Source: Agarivorans albus
Lineage (GTDB): Bacteria > Pseudomonadota > Gammaproteobacteria > Enterobacterales > Celerinatantimonadaceae
DNA length: 64,000 nucleotides
Reading direction: 5' to 3'
Assembly (NCBI RefSeq): GCF_019670105.1
Contig: NZ_AP023032.1
Span: 3,280,972 to 3,344,971 of the forward strand
Under the pieces are notes generated by a model. It did not search any database, was not told the origin of the DNA, and saw only the letters and a list, made by a program, of their open reading frames with translations. The first letter of the stretch is position 1. Each line of letters starts with the position of its first letter. Positions 37,126 through 46,564 of the stretch are shown in pieces. The position numbers were made by a program, and so were the translations under genes.

Positions 37126-37147
37126 GCGAGCCTCATGGGGGGCTCGC
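37126..37147 (+). terminator. Weak hairpin after the esterase gene
   Basis: A seven-bp GC-rich stem (GCGAGCC / GGCTCGC) with an eight-base loop, but with no good T run behind it. It may partly terminate or only pause transcription before the MscS gene. Confidence 0.5.
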
Positions 37148-37178
37148 GGGTCTTCTAATACACGGGGCATTGCTTAAT

Positions 37179-39011
37179 ATGACGCGCTTACTCATTGCTA
37201 TTACCTTACTAAGCCTTTCAGTTTCAACAATGGCGAGTGCTGCCTCAACAGAAGACCCAGTCTCAGCGCAACGCAGTATCGATTTATCCTCTCCTCAGCA
37301 AACCTTAGACAGTTTCCTTCGTAGTTCTAAGCAAGTTATTAGCGCATGGCGCTCCGAACAATTTAACTCTTTAGAAGGGCAAATTGCCTTTTACCAAGCC
37401 AGCAAAGCTCTCGACTTATCCACCACAGCCAACCGCAATCGAAATGTTGTAGTAATGGAGAAAATCGTATTGCTAAGGGAAATACTTAATCGTATTGAAT
37501 CCAGAGAGTCAGTTCAATTTACTCCTCTGCCCGCAGATGAAGCAGGCCTAAAGTCACGATGGCGCATTAGTGGCACCGACTTAATCATTGAAAAACAGCT
37601 AGAGGGTTTTAGAGCAGGCCAATATTTGTTTTCAGCCTTGTCAGTTAACCGCTTATCCCATCAATACTTTCTATTTGCCATTAGTGAGAAGCAAAACTTA
37701 GCGCACCAAGATCTCTATCAAGAATTTATCTTAAACCCTGGTCCGCTGCTATCACGAAGCTTAGTAATGTCTCTTCCCGCGTGGAGCCAAGAATTGCTTG
37801 CGGGACTGCCTATTTGGCAATGGATAATGTTACTAAGCATGTCACTAGTAAGCTTTAAAGCGATTAGGTTCAGTTTTTTGTTAGGCCAGCTATGGAATGC
37901 GCGCTTTAACAATAGCAAACGCCATTGGCAATTTGGTAAGCAACTGGCACTAATATTTAATATCTCGTGGATGATGTTGTTTAGCAAAATCATAGACGAT
38001 GGTATCTGGCTCTATGGCATGGTCTACCAGATCAGTTCAAGCTTGATCCTTAGTGTACAGTTTGTGCTTGTTGCTTGGTTTGTCTTGTCTATTTTCATCT
38101 ATATCGCAATCCTTATCACCACCAAAAAGTATCAAGATACACCCTTAGAATCATCCCCAGATTCCTCACTCATCTTGGTGCTAGCTAAAATTTTAGGCGG
38201 CATAACCATTGTGTTGCTTGGCTTGTACGTCTTGGAGTTTATGGGCGTATCTATATCTCCACTGGTTGCTGGTTTAGGTGTCGGTGGTTTGGCAATTGCT
38301 TTAGCCATTCGCCCACTACTTGAGAACTTAATTAACGGCTTAACTCTATACGCTGATGGCGGCATTAAAATTGGCGAGCTATGTCGCTACGGCGACAAGA
38401 ACCTTTATGGTGTTATCGAGAATATTGGGCTGCGGGCAACTCGTATTAGAACATTAGAACGCTCAGTAATTACCATACCTAACTCTGAATTTGCCAATAT
38501 GGAAATCGATAACCTAGAACGGCGAGACAGGCGCCGTATGGAGCATATACTCAAGCTAAGACCAGAAATAAGCGTAGAGCAACTGCAAGTACTGCTGGTG
38601 AATTTACGGCGCGACTTTTTGCGCCACCCCAAAGTAGAAGAGGAACCAACGCGGGTTAGATTTATGGGGCTAGGCAGCTATTCACTTAATGTCTCGATCG
38701 TACTGTACATTCGCTGCCGCGATCACGACGAGTTTATGGCACTGCAAGAAGACTTATTATTTATGCTGTACAAAGCTGTTGATCAAGTTGGCGCAAAACT
38801 AGCGTTTTCAACCCAGCACCAATATGCCGGAAAACTTAAAACTATCGAAGCAGAACAGGTACTTAAAGCTCAGCAAACTGTACAAAAGTGGCATGATGAG
38901 GAAAGCTTCCCCTTCCCTAACTTTAGTTACAGCTACCGTTATGAAATTAAAGACACCTCTATCTTTCCTGTCCTCACATCGGCAGTAAGAAAAGACAGCC
39001 AGTTCAACTAA
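37179..39011 (+). CDS. MscS-family mechanosensitive channel
   Basis: About 610 residues: a signal peptide (to about residue 24), a long periplasmic N-terminal domain (about 25-200), several membrane segments, and the MscS core with the pore-lining Gly/Ala-rich helix (SPLVAGLGVGGLAIALAIRP), the beta domain (GGIKIGELCRYG, IPNSEFANMEIDNL) and a C-terminal alpha/beta domain. It would release solutes on hypo-osmotic stress. A TTG at 37170 is in frame; the ATG at 37179 is used. The last 15 bases before the MITE are AT-rich. Confidence 0.9.
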   Translation: MTRLLIAITLLSLSVSTMASAASTEDPVSAQRSIDLSSPQQTLDSFLRSSKQVISAWRSEQFNSLEGQIAFYQASKALDLSTTANRNRNVVVMEKIVLLREILNRIESRESVQFTPLPADEAGLKSRWRISGTDLIIEKQLEGFRAGQYLFSALSVNRLSHQYFLFAISEKQNLAHQDLYQEFILNPGPLLSRSLVMSLPAWSQELLAGLPIWQWIMLLSMSLVSFKAIRFSFLLGQLWNARFNNSKRHWQFGKQLALIFNISWMMLFSKIIDDGIWLYGMVYQISSSLILSVQFVLVAWFVLSIFIYIAILITTKKYQDTPLESSPDSSLILVLAKILGGITIVLLGLYVLEFMGVSISPLVAGLGVGGLAIALAIRPLLENLINGLTLYADGGIKIGELCRYGDKNLYGVIENIGLRATRIRTLERSVITIPNSEFANMEIDNLERRDRRRMEHILKLRPEISVEQLQVLLVNLRRDFLRHPKVEEEPTRVRFMGLGSYSLNVSIVLYIRCRDHDEFMALQEDLLFMLYKAVDQVGAKLAFSTQHQYAGKLKTIEAEQVLKAQQTVQKWHDEESFPFPNFSYSYRYEIKDTSIFPVLTSAVRKDSQFN

Positions 39012-39026
39012 ATATGTAGGCAAAGA

Positions 39027-39294
39027 CTAGGGGCTGTTGATCTTTGGTGTTGAAATGTTGTTCGAGATAAGCGGGCTTTAATCGCGGCGAGCACTTAGAA
39101 GCCTAGTGGGCTAAGCAAGAAGTGCTTAACAAAGAGTAAAGTTCGCTTATCCGAACCCTTCGGGCAGCATTTCTTAGCCATTTATTCTGCGTTAGCGAGT
39201 GATTATTAAGCCCACTTAACTGCACACTCACTGCCTTGCCTAAATGGCTAATAAATTGCTGCAAAAACCATCAGCAAAGATCAACAGCCCCTAG
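39027..39294. mobile_element. 268-bp palindrome-ended repeat (MITE-like)
   Basis: The element begins CTAGGGGCTGTTGATCTTTG and ends with its exact reverse complement. The interior has no open frame and contains further short inverted segments. Non-coding elements with long terminal inverted repeats of this size are usually miniature transposable elements moved by a transposase encoded elsewhere. The CTAG ends form part of the arms, so a target duplication cannot be told from here. It separates the MscS gene from chaA. Confidence 0.75.
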
Positions 39295-39386
39295 TACATG
39301 AATTGCTGAAATACATATACTCATTGCCCCATATAGGCAAAATAGAAGTCAAATATTTATCCTTAACTTCTATTTGGAACAACACC

Positions 39387-40478
39387 ATGACAGCTTTCTT
39401 GAAACGCGAACACATACTAATTTTTGGGATGCTACTTGTTGCTTTTCTTAAGCTAGGTGGCGACAGCTTTCTGGCTCCCACTAGCGGCATAGTTGCTTAC
39501 TCGTTCACTACACTTATTCTGTTCGGTATTGTATTAGCATCTATCTTTGCGGTAGTTCGTCACTCCGATGCGCTAGCCATAAAACTGGGTGACCCCTACG
39601 GCACCTTATTGCTGACTCTCTCGGTGATTATTCTTGAAGTTGTGATGATTTCTTCGGTGATGTTAACCGGAGACGCCAACCCTGTACTAGCTCGAGACAC
39701 GATGTTTGCGGTGATTATGGCGGTACTTAATGGCTTACTCGGCATAGGCTTAGTGCTAGGCGGGCTGCGTTACCATACTCAAACCTTTAGCCGAGAAGGC
39801 ATTACTTCATACATGGTGGCCATTATTCCACTTTCGGTATTGTGTTTAATTTTACCTAACTTTATTCCCACTAACAGCGCAGGCGCAATGCCACTCATTT
39901 TCACCATCGCACTGATTGTGGTGTCGGTCGCCTTGTATGCTGTTTTCCTCTACACCCAAACTAAAAGTCATAGCTACTTCTTTGTAGATGCTAAAAATGA
40001 AGACGAACACGAAGCGCACGGCCCATTAAAGAGCAATCTCTATCACTTCTTACTACTCGTGGGTTATCTAGCGGTGATTATCTTACTGGCTAAAAACTTG
40101 GCCATGCCTATCGACCACGGCATTAGCAACCTTGGCGCGCCAGCAGCACTAGGTGGTTTAATTGTTGCGCTGTTAGTGCTTGCGCCAGAAGGCCTTGGTG
40201 GGGTTAAAGCCATTATGAAAAATCAATTACAGCGCGCCATGAACCTATTTTTTGGTTCGGTACTGGCCAGTATTGCCCTTACGGTGCCTACCGTATTAGT
40301 GATTTCAAGCTTGATGGCTGAGCCAATTACTCTGGGTTTAGGGGCAATTGATACTACCCTGCTTATTGCTACCTTGTTGGCCACTTCTGTGAGCGTGGTG
40401 AGCGCTAAAACCAATGTACTTAATGGCGTTTCTCACCTAATACTGTTCACCATGTATTTAGTACTGATTTTTGTATAA
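39387..40478 (+). CDS. chaA: Ca2+/Na+(K+):H+ antiporter ChaA
   Basis: A 363-residue inner-membrane exchanger of the CaCA family, the length of E. coli ChaA. About eleven hydrophobic segments; the duplicated acidic motifs are visible as SVIILEVVMISSVML (first half) and LVLAPEGLGG (second half). It exports Na+, K+ or Ca2+ in exchange for protons. The frame extends to 39303, but the ATG at 39387 has GGAA seven bases upstream and begins with a normal cytoplasmic start. It is followed 14 bases later by dedA, in one operon. Confidence 0.92.
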   Translation: MTAFLKREHILIFGMLLVAFLKLGGDSFLAPTSGIVAYSFTTLILFGIVLASIFAVVRHSDALAIKLGDPYGTLLLTLSVIILEVVMISSVMLTGDANPVLARDTMFAVIMAVLNGLLGIGLVLGGLRYHTQTFSREGITSYMVAIIPLSVLCLILPNFIPTNSAGAMPLIFTIALIVVSVALYAVFLYTQTKSHSYFFVDAKNEDEHEAHGPLKSNLYHFLLLVGYLAVIILLAKNLAMPIDHGISNLGAPAALGGLIVALLVLAPEGLGGVKAIMKNQLQRAMNLFFGSVLASIALTVPTVLVISSLMAEPITLGLGAIDTTLLIATLLATSVSVVSAKTNVLNGVSHLILFTMYLVLIFV

Positions 40479-40491
40479 GGAGAGGAGCTAA

Positions 40492-41145
40492 ATGCTTGAA
40501 TTATTATCGATGATTTATAACAGCGACTTCGAATCATTGCGGGAAATGAGCTCCACACATTGGTTATTATTTTTGCTGTTCTTAATTTTGTTTATTGAGT
40601 CTAGCTTTGTATTCCTGCCACTACCCGGCGATAGCTTAGTGCTATTTGCTGGGACCCTTATCGGCTTAGGCATACTGGATTTTACCAGTACCTTTGCATT
40701 ACTAAGTTTAGGAGCAGGTTTAGGAACCTGCATAGCTTACTTACAAGGTCGTTACTTGCAAAAAAACAAGCTAATGAGCCATGCTAAGCGAGCAGTTCCT
40801 AGCGATACCATGCAGCGGGCAAACACTTTGTTAAGGCGCTTTGGTTTTATCGCCCTGCTGGTTTCTCGCTTTATTCCTTTTGTACGCGTGGTCACCCCCA
40901 TGTTAATGGGAGCTGCAAGGTTTAAATCGTCAAAAACTGTATTGATGAGCTTTACCAGTGCCTTAATGTGGGTTTGCCTACTGCTCCTAGTAGGCAAATG
41001 GATCACCATTAACCCTTTAGTAGATGCATACCAACATCTACTCACTCGGATTTTTATACTTAGTAGCCTAGTGCTTATGTTAGTGGCGATCGTGGGTATA
41101 CTGTATCGCCTAAGCAGCCGAGGTAAGCGGATTAAGTCTTTGTAA
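40492..41145 (+). CDS. DedA family membrane protein
   Basis: A 217-residue DedA/VTT-domain protein with about five hydrophobic segments. Hallmarks are FIESSFVFLPLPGDSLVLFAG and the Arg-containing FGFIALLVSRFIPFVRVVTPMLMG motif. DedA proteins are implicated in undecaprenyl-phosphate or phospholipid flipping and membrane potential. A strong GGAGAGGAG lies before the ATG, 14 bases after chaA. Confidence 0.92.
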   Translation: MLELLSMIYNSDFESLREMSSTHWLLFLLFLILFIESSFVFLPLPGDSLVLFAGTLIGLGILDFTSTFALLSLGAGLGTCIAYLQGRYLQKNKLMSHAKRAVPSDTMQRANTLLRRFGFIALLVSRFIPFVRVVTPMLMGAARFKSSKTVLMSFTSALMWVCLLLLVGKWITINPLVDAYQHLLTRIFILSSLVLMLVAIVGILYRLSSRGKRIKSL

Positions 41146-41266
41146 AAGCTATTGATAGCAAGGGATTGCTTTCCTCTTCTTCCTATTCCACTAGCATTGC
41201 TAAGCTGTCTATTCGTGTTTATTATCACCCTATTGCGCTAACATTTTTGTAACCAGCAGGGTAAAC

Positions 41267-42202
41267 ATGGATAAACAACTGGCCGATCTTGATTTAAACC
41301 TCATAAAGTTACTCAAGGTAGTTGTAGAAACCAAGAATACCCACCAAGCAGCCAAAGTTTTAGGCATTTCTCAGCCCAGTGTCAGCCGAGGTTTAGCCAA
41401 ATTAAAAGAAACCTTCGGCGAGCAATTAGTAATAAGAAAAGCCCACGGTATAGAACCCTCGGAGTTAGCAGAAAAGTTAGCTGAAGCCGCCGATGACATG
41501 CTGCTACCGATCAGTAAAGTTATACAAACTTACCAAAACTTTAATCCTTTGGAGTTTGATGAAGAGGTAAGCATAGCCCTTACCCCAACTTTGTTAGAAG
41601 TATTTGGCTCTGAGCTCTATCAGGCTTTAGAAAACGCTTTGCCTAAAGCAAAATTCAAGCTAGTTTTTATTAACTCAAATAGCTTAAATTACCTGCTCAA
41701 TGGCAAGCTAGACTACATTGTCCAAATCGGCGAGCTCAGCTTACCGCAAGAGGTATACTCCCATGCTTTAAAACGCGTTAAATTAGCGATTGTTGCAAGA
41801 GAAGCTCACCCTGTACTTAGCCAAAGCTCGGAACTTGCCGATATTCACCACCTGCCTGTTGTACGTATGGCTCCAGAAAATCAAGGCTCAAAGCGCTCTG
41901 CTTTACATGAGTATTACGCAGCAAAAGGCTACTCAGCTCAGGTTATCTTAGATACTCATGAAATTGAGTTAATCACCGAAAAACTTAAGCGCTCAGACGC
42001 CATAACTTACTCTAGCAGCTTTATCACTTACAATAACCCTAAGCTAAAATGCTATCCACTTCCTAGTAATACTCCTCATAGCCAACGCGAGATATCAATT
42101 GTGGGGAACTACTTGCAAACCCGACGCGGCTCACCACTTAGCCAACTAATCCATCAGATACTTAGCAGCTGTTTTAATAGTTTTGAGCAACCCGAGAGCT
42201 AA
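41267..42202 (+). CDS. LysR-type transcriptional regulator
   Basis: A 311-residue LysR family regulator: N-terminal helix-turn-helix (TKNTHQAAKVLGISQPSVSRGLAKLKE) and a C-terminal periplasmic-binding-like effector domain. It is followed, after 292 bases, by the alkylsulfatase-like gene on the same strand. Regulation of that gene is possible, but a divergent arrangement, usual for LysR, is absent. Confidence 0.92.
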   Translation: MDKQLADLDLNLIKLLKVVVETKNTHQAAKVLGISQPSVSRGLAKLKETFGEQLVIRKAHGIEPSELAEKLAEAADDMLLPISKVIQTYQNFNPLEFDEEVSIALTPTLLEVFGSELYQALENALPKAKFKLVFINSNSLNYLLNGKLDYIVQIGELSLPQEVYSHALKRVKLAIVAREAHPVLSQSSELADIHHLPVVRMAPENQGSKRSALHEYYAAKGYSAQVILDTHEIELITEKLKRSDAITYSSSFITYNNPKLKCYPLPSNTPHSQREISIVGNYLQTRRGSPLSQLIHQILSSCFNSFEQPES

Positions 42203-42494
42203 ATATTTTTTCAGCACACACCACAGCCAAGGCTTTAACTGTTCACTTGCTAGATCTTGTTTTCTGACAAAAGACACCTGGTATACAAAGCTATAACTCG
42301 CCCAGCTAACTAAGGTAAATGAATCACTGTAATTCATCGCCTCCGCGCTTATCCCTCAATACACTGCTTATCAACTAAACGGGAATACTCTTTCACCTGT
42401 ATCCCAATTTACCAACGCAATATAGCGGCAGTTGCTTAAGCCTTATCACTTAACGCTGCTCCCGGATACGACAACATAATCAGGTTCTAGAAAG

Positions 42495-44267
42495 ATGAAG
42501 ATAACAAAGGCTGTTAAACCAATAAGTGCCAGCTTAATCAGTTTGGCTATTGCCGGGGCAGTGTCTGCTGCACCTAATCAATACGGCATGTCTCTGCAAC
42601 AAGAGCTTGTGACGACCGAAAATGGCGCTATTACTGCTCGCCCACAAGCCGCAGTGAATACCGCTTGGAATGTGGCCGAAAAACAAGTAAATCAAATTAG
42701 CGAGGGGGTGTATCGCATCGCCGGCTGGGGGATTGGCAACATCATTGCTTTAGAAGGTCCTAAAGGATGGATCATTATAGATACCGGAGACAACATTCAA
42801 TTAGCAAGCGAGCAACGAGCAGCACTAGAGAGAAAAGTAGGCCAGTCAATTAAGGTAGCTGGCATTCTCTACACCCACTCTCATTATGCACATGGCGCTG
42901 AGGCTTGGCGGGATGAAAACACCCAAATCTTTGGCCATGAGGAACTCACCGCTAACTTACGAGCAGATGAGGGCATAAGCATATTAAGCGGTAACTTCAA
43001 AACCAGAGCCGCTATTCAGTTTGGCATGCTTCACCCTCTAAAAGGTAAAGATGCTTTTCCCAGCATGTTAGGTTTTAGTCCAAAGAAACTGAGTGGTGAA
43101 TCCGGATTTATTCCACCTGACATAACCTTTAAAGACCGCGTAATTGAAACTTACTCCATTGCAGGCCTTGAGGTAGAAGTACTGCCAAGCCAAACCGACG
43201 TGCTCGACTCTGTGGCATTCTATTTCCCACAGCATAAGTTGCTGGTTTCTAATGCGATGAATGATGACAGCCTATTTAATCTTTATACTCTGCGAGGCGA
43301 TATCTACCGAGATCCTATGCGTTTAGTCAACGCGGCTGATTTAGCCTTAAGTCGCGATATAGAGCTACATATAGACATTCATGGAGCAGCTAACATTGGT
43401 AAAGATAAGGCCCGCCAAGCACTCGAGTATTTTAGAGACAGCATGCAACTCATCCATGACCAAACCTACCGCGGAATTGCCATGGGTAAAGATGCCCAAG
43501 AAATTGCAGAATGGATCTACATGCCCAAACGCTTACGTGCTAATCAAGAAACCTATGGCCAGGTAGAAAGCTACGCCAAGCAAGTATACAACGCTCGAAT
43601 TGGCTGGATGGGTTGGGATGTCTACGATATCAATCCACTTCCCAAACAGCTACAAGCGCAGAAAACCGTTGAAGCAATGGGCGGTGTAGATGCAGTTATT
43701 GCCATGGCACAACAAGCCCAGGCCAAAGGCGATATAAACAGTACACAGTGGAGCTTGTTTTTAACCACGCAGTTGCAAAACATGGGAGCATTAACAGAGC
43801 TGGCCAAACAAACCCGAGCCGATAGCGCCCGATCACTTGGCCAACATACTAGCTCAGCTAACGCTCGTGGCTTCTACATTTCCGAAGCCTTATTACAGGA
43901 AGGAAGTCTTAGCTTTGGTAAACACACCATCACAGACTATCAACAACTCAGTGATAGCTTCGCAGCATTAGATGCGCAAAAGCTCGCCAGCTCCCCATTA
44001 GATGATAACGTTCACTACCTACGTTATATGCTTGATACCCGCTTAGCCGAAGATAAGGCGCTACAGTTTAATCTTCATTTTGTAGATGAAGATGCGCATT
44101 ATGCGATTGCGCTAAGAAATGGAGTGATTGCGATTACCCAACAAGCGAATAAAGGCAAGACCTTTGAGCTAACAAAACAAAAGTGGGATCAAATGCTACT
44201 GGGTGAGTTGGCTTTCTCGCAGCTAGATAAAGAGCTTAAACTCGTTGACCAGGTTGTCAGTCGCTAA
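42495..44267 (+). CDS. Alkylsulfatase-like metallo-beta-lactamase fold enzyme with altered zinc motif
   Basis: A 590-residue exported protein: signal peptide (about 1-26), a metallo-beta-lactamase domain (IIIDTGDN at 94-101, then the metal motif), the alkylsulfatase dimerisation domain (MGWDVYDINPLPKQ), and a C-terminal SCP2-like domain. SdsA1-type enzymes cleave primary alkyl sulfates such as SDS. The usual HxHxDH zinc motif reads THSHYAHG here (His128, His130, His133), with Ala132 in the place of the Asp that ligates the second zinc. Other ligands such as ALRNG-region residues cannot be judged. Activity or metal content may differ. Confidence 0.88.
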   Translation: MKITKAVKPISASLISLAIAGAVSAAPNQYGMSLQQELVTTENGAITARPQAAVNTAWNVAEKQVNQISEGVYRIAGWGIGNIIALEGPKGWIIIDTGDNIQLASEQRAALERKVGQSIKVAGILYTHSHYAHGAEAWRDENTQIFGHEELTANLRADEGISILSGNFKTRAAIQFGMLHPLKGKDAFPSMLGFSPKKLSGESGFIPPDITFKDRVIETYSIAGLEVEVLPSQTDVLDSVAFYFPQHKLLVSNAMNDDSLFNLYTLRGDIYRDPMRLVNAADLALSRDIELHIDIHGAANIGKDKARQALEYFRDSMQLIHDQTYRGIAMGKDAQEIAEWIYMPKRLRANQETYGQVESYAKQVYNARIGWMGWDVYDINPLPKQLQAQKTVEAMGGVDAVIAMAQQAQAKGDINSTQWSLFLTTQLQNMGALTELAKQTRADSARSLGQHTSSANARGFYISEALLQEGSLSFGKHTITDYQQLSDSFAALDAQKLASSPLDDNVHYLRYMLDTRLAEDKALQFNLHFVDEDAHYAIALRNGVIAITQQANKGKTFELTKQKWDQMLLGELAFSQLDKELKLVDQVVSR

Positions 44268-44516
44268 GCCTTACTCGCCAGTTTATACTGCCTCCTTGCT
44301 CAGCCCATGCGAGCAAGGAGCTTAGCCCTCCCAGTAAGCGGAAACACTGCTTCTTTGCTACAGCTCGATTCAATCACTTAAGTTTAATGCCTTGCACTAA
44401 GCGGCTCTATCCCATCTAGCCTCGCCCTATGAAATACACATATGAATTTTTGATATACCTGTGAGATTTATGTCTTAGTTACTAAAATTCTCTTCTTTTT
44501 ATTAAGAGGAGAAACC

Positions 44517-45272
44517 ATGATAAAGCCTGTTGCGGCGGCCCTTGCCTTAACATTTAGCACCACTAGTTTTGCCGAAAGCAGTTCAAGCAATCTATTTCCT
44601 GAAGTTACCTTATTTAACGCCGCAAATGGCGAAGACCAAGAGCGTCTATGGTCACAAACTAAGTTAATGTTTGGGCTTGGAGCAGGCGTAATTGGTGCTT
44701 TATACCTAATGCCAGAGTCCGTGACCAACTGGGATAAATCAGAAATAGGCCGCGGCAACATGGCGCAGAAATGGTGGGACAATGTAAGACAAGGTCCGGT
44801 ATGGGACGACGACCATTGGGCAATAAACTACATTGGCCACCCTTACTTTGGCGGGGTGTATTATCAAGTAGCCCGAAAAAGCGGTTACGACCAGTTTAAC
44901 TCCTTTCTCTATACCACCCTCATGAGCACCTTTTACTGGGAATATGGTATTGAGGCCTTTGCCGAAGTACCGTCTATTCAAGATCTAATTGTTACTCCCA
45001 TCGGTGGCTGGTTATATGGTGAATGGGCCTATCAAACCGAGCAGCGCATTCGCGCCGGTGGCGGTGAGGTAATGGGTTCTACTAGGTTGGGGAACGCCTC
45101 CTTGTTTTTACTGGACCCAGTAGAAAGTATTGGTAAGGGGATTAACCGAGTTACCGGGAATGACACCATAAAAACAGGCATTACTTTTAACACCAGCAAT
45201 CCAGTGCAAACGCCAAGTGAGGTTCGCGCTAAAGAATCCTACTACGGCTTCACCCTACATTTTCATTACTAA
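44517..45272 (+). CDS. DUF3943 family protein
   Basis: A 251-residue protein with a signal peptide (about 1-19) and a DUF3943 domain: NYIGHPYFGGVYYQVAR, STFYWEYGIEAFAEVPSIQDLI and TPIGGWLYGEWAYQTE. Probably periplasmic or outer-membrane-associated; function unknown. It has a strong GAGGAG before the ATG. Confidence 0.88.
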   Translation: MIKPVAAALALTFSTTSFAESSSSNLFPEVTLFNAANGEDQERLWSQTKLMFGLGAGVIGALYLMPESVTNWDKSEIGRGNMAQKWWDNVRQGPVWDDDHWAINYIGHPYFGGVYYQVARKSGYDQFNSFLYTTLMSTFYWEYGIEAFAEVPSIQDLIVTPIGGWLYGEWAYQTEQRIRAGGGEVMGSTRLGNASLFLLDPVESIGKGINRVTGNDTIKTGITFNTSNPVQTPSEVRAKESYYGFTLHFHY

Positions 45273-45506
45273 TTAACACTAGCCATCTAACAGTCACGGA
45301 CGACTTAAGTTCACTTTTCTCCACCTTCCCTTTGGTAATAAATCCTAAATAAACTCGGCCTCATTGCTTGCCAATACCATTACTTTCTCATTCATTTAAA
45401 CCAGCTAGCGTCACTTTCAATTAGGCTTACTACAGCTAAGTAAAACCGCAACAAAAAACGACACCCAAAGGGTGCCGTTAACGAAAACATCTCAGCTTAG
45501 TTAGCG
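45273..45506. other. Intergenic region with a hairpin between two convergent units
   Basis: No gene seen. A stem at 45457-45479 (AACG then CACCC, three-base loop, GGGTG then CGTT, with an A/C mismatch) may terminate the leftward secDF transcript or the DUF3943 gene. Confidence 0.5.
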
Positions 45507-45638
45507 CTAGCTTTCTTGAATTAGCTCAATGCTCAACTCATTACCTAGGCTAGGGTCAGGATTGACTAAAGAATGCGTCAGTCTTGGTAACACAATAAAA
45601 AGTAACAACATAAAGGCAATAAAATAGCTTTGTTTCAT
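45507..45638 (-). CDS. 43-residue membrane protein in the secDF operon
   Basis: A short gene that length filters would drop. The ATG at 45638 is preceded by TTGGAGGAT, a strong Shine-Dalgarno sequence, 18 bases after secF. The product, MKQSYFIAFMLLLFIVLPRL followed by an acidic tail ending ELIQES, has one N-terminal hydrophobic helix (about residues 5-18) and a soluble tail of about 20 residues. Its place and ribosome-binding site suggest a partner or assembly factor of this SecDF pair. I do not recognise the family. Confidence 0.7.
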   Translation of the reverse strand: MKQSYFIAFMLLLFIVLPRLTHSLVNPDPSLGNELSIELIQES

Positions 45639-45655
45639 CTTTTATCCTCCAATCT

Positions 45656-46564
45656 TTAGCCAACTCGGCCATTTCTAGTTGGCTCTATAAGCTGATAGTC
45701 AGACGCTTGTAAGCCTAATACTTTTGGCAAGGTGGCACCAATGCCTACCGAGGAGAAGGTGCCTATAACAATCCCGCTAAATAAGGCGGTAGCAAAAGCT
45801 TGTAGCGGAGCGCCAGCCAATAACCAAATACAAGCAACGGTTAACAAAGTAGTACCAGATGTCACCAAAGTGCGGGTCATTGTCGACACCAAAGCACGGT
45901 TAATTTGGGTATCGAGTTCTATTTTGCTGCTGGCCCGTAAGTACTCTCTTATCCTGTCGCCAATCACTATCGAGTCATTCAGGGAGTAGCCTATCACCGC
46001 CAGAACAGCTGCCATTACCGTTAGGTCGAATTCAATCTGTAACCAGGCAAACAAACCTAATACCAGCAATACATCGTGAAAAAGCGCAATCACCGACGCT
46101 AAGGCTAATCGCCACTCAAAGCGGAACGACAAATAGATCATCATCGCCAGCAATGAAGCAAAAATTGCCAATCCGCCCATTTCAAACAACTCGCTACCTA
46201 CCTGCGGACCAATAATCGAGCTACCCAGCAACTCAACTTGCCAAGCATCTGGTAACTGGCTGTGCCAATTGGCAGTAACCGCCTCGCTAATATCCAACCC
46301 TTGGCGAATGATCCAATGGTTGGAACCAGAGCGGCTCATTGAATACCCATCGACCAGCAGCAGGTCTAATTGCTTAGCCATTTGCTCTTGCTCCGGCGGG
46401 TAATGAGTAGCTAATTCGGTCACAACTCCGCCAGTAAAGTCGACGCCAAAGCTAATCCCTTTTGTGACCAACCCCACGACAGAAGCCAGTACCAAAACCA
46501 CCGACAGGTTCAAAGCCCCTTGGCGCAAAGCCGTAAGCGAAAAACGGTTTATCCAAGCTTTCAT
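45656..46564 (-). CDS. secF: Protein translocase subunit SecF (second SecDF pair)
   Basis: About 302 residues with six membrane segments, a periplasmic head domain after the first, and the RND-type motif SLNDSIVIGDRIREYLR, then TRTLVTSGTTLL. It works with SecD to drive late export by proton or sodium flux. The start at 46564 overlaps the secD stop (ATGA). The yajC-linked housekeeping pair is not in this window, so this is likely an additional copy. Confidence 0.92.
   Translation of the reverse strand: MKAWINRFSLTALRQGALNLSVVLVLASVVGLVTKGISFGVDFTGGVVTELATHYPPEQEQMAKQLDLLLVDGYSMSRSGSNHWIIRQGLDISEAVTANWHSQLPDAWQVELLGSSIIGPQVGSELFEMGGLAIFASLLAMMIYLSFRFEWRLALASVIALFHDVLLVLGLFAWLQIEFDLTVMAAVLAVIGYSLNDSIVIGDRIREYLRASSKIELDTQINRALVSTMTRTLVTSGTTLLTVACIWLLAGAPLQAFATALFSGIVIGTFSSVGIGATLPKVLGLQASDYQLIEPTRNGRVG

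Noticed and set aside
39027-39294. The palindrome-ended repeat as an attC site or insertion sequence
   Set aside because: It lacks the GTTRRRY core pairs of attC, and it is too short and without any open frame for an insertion sequence.
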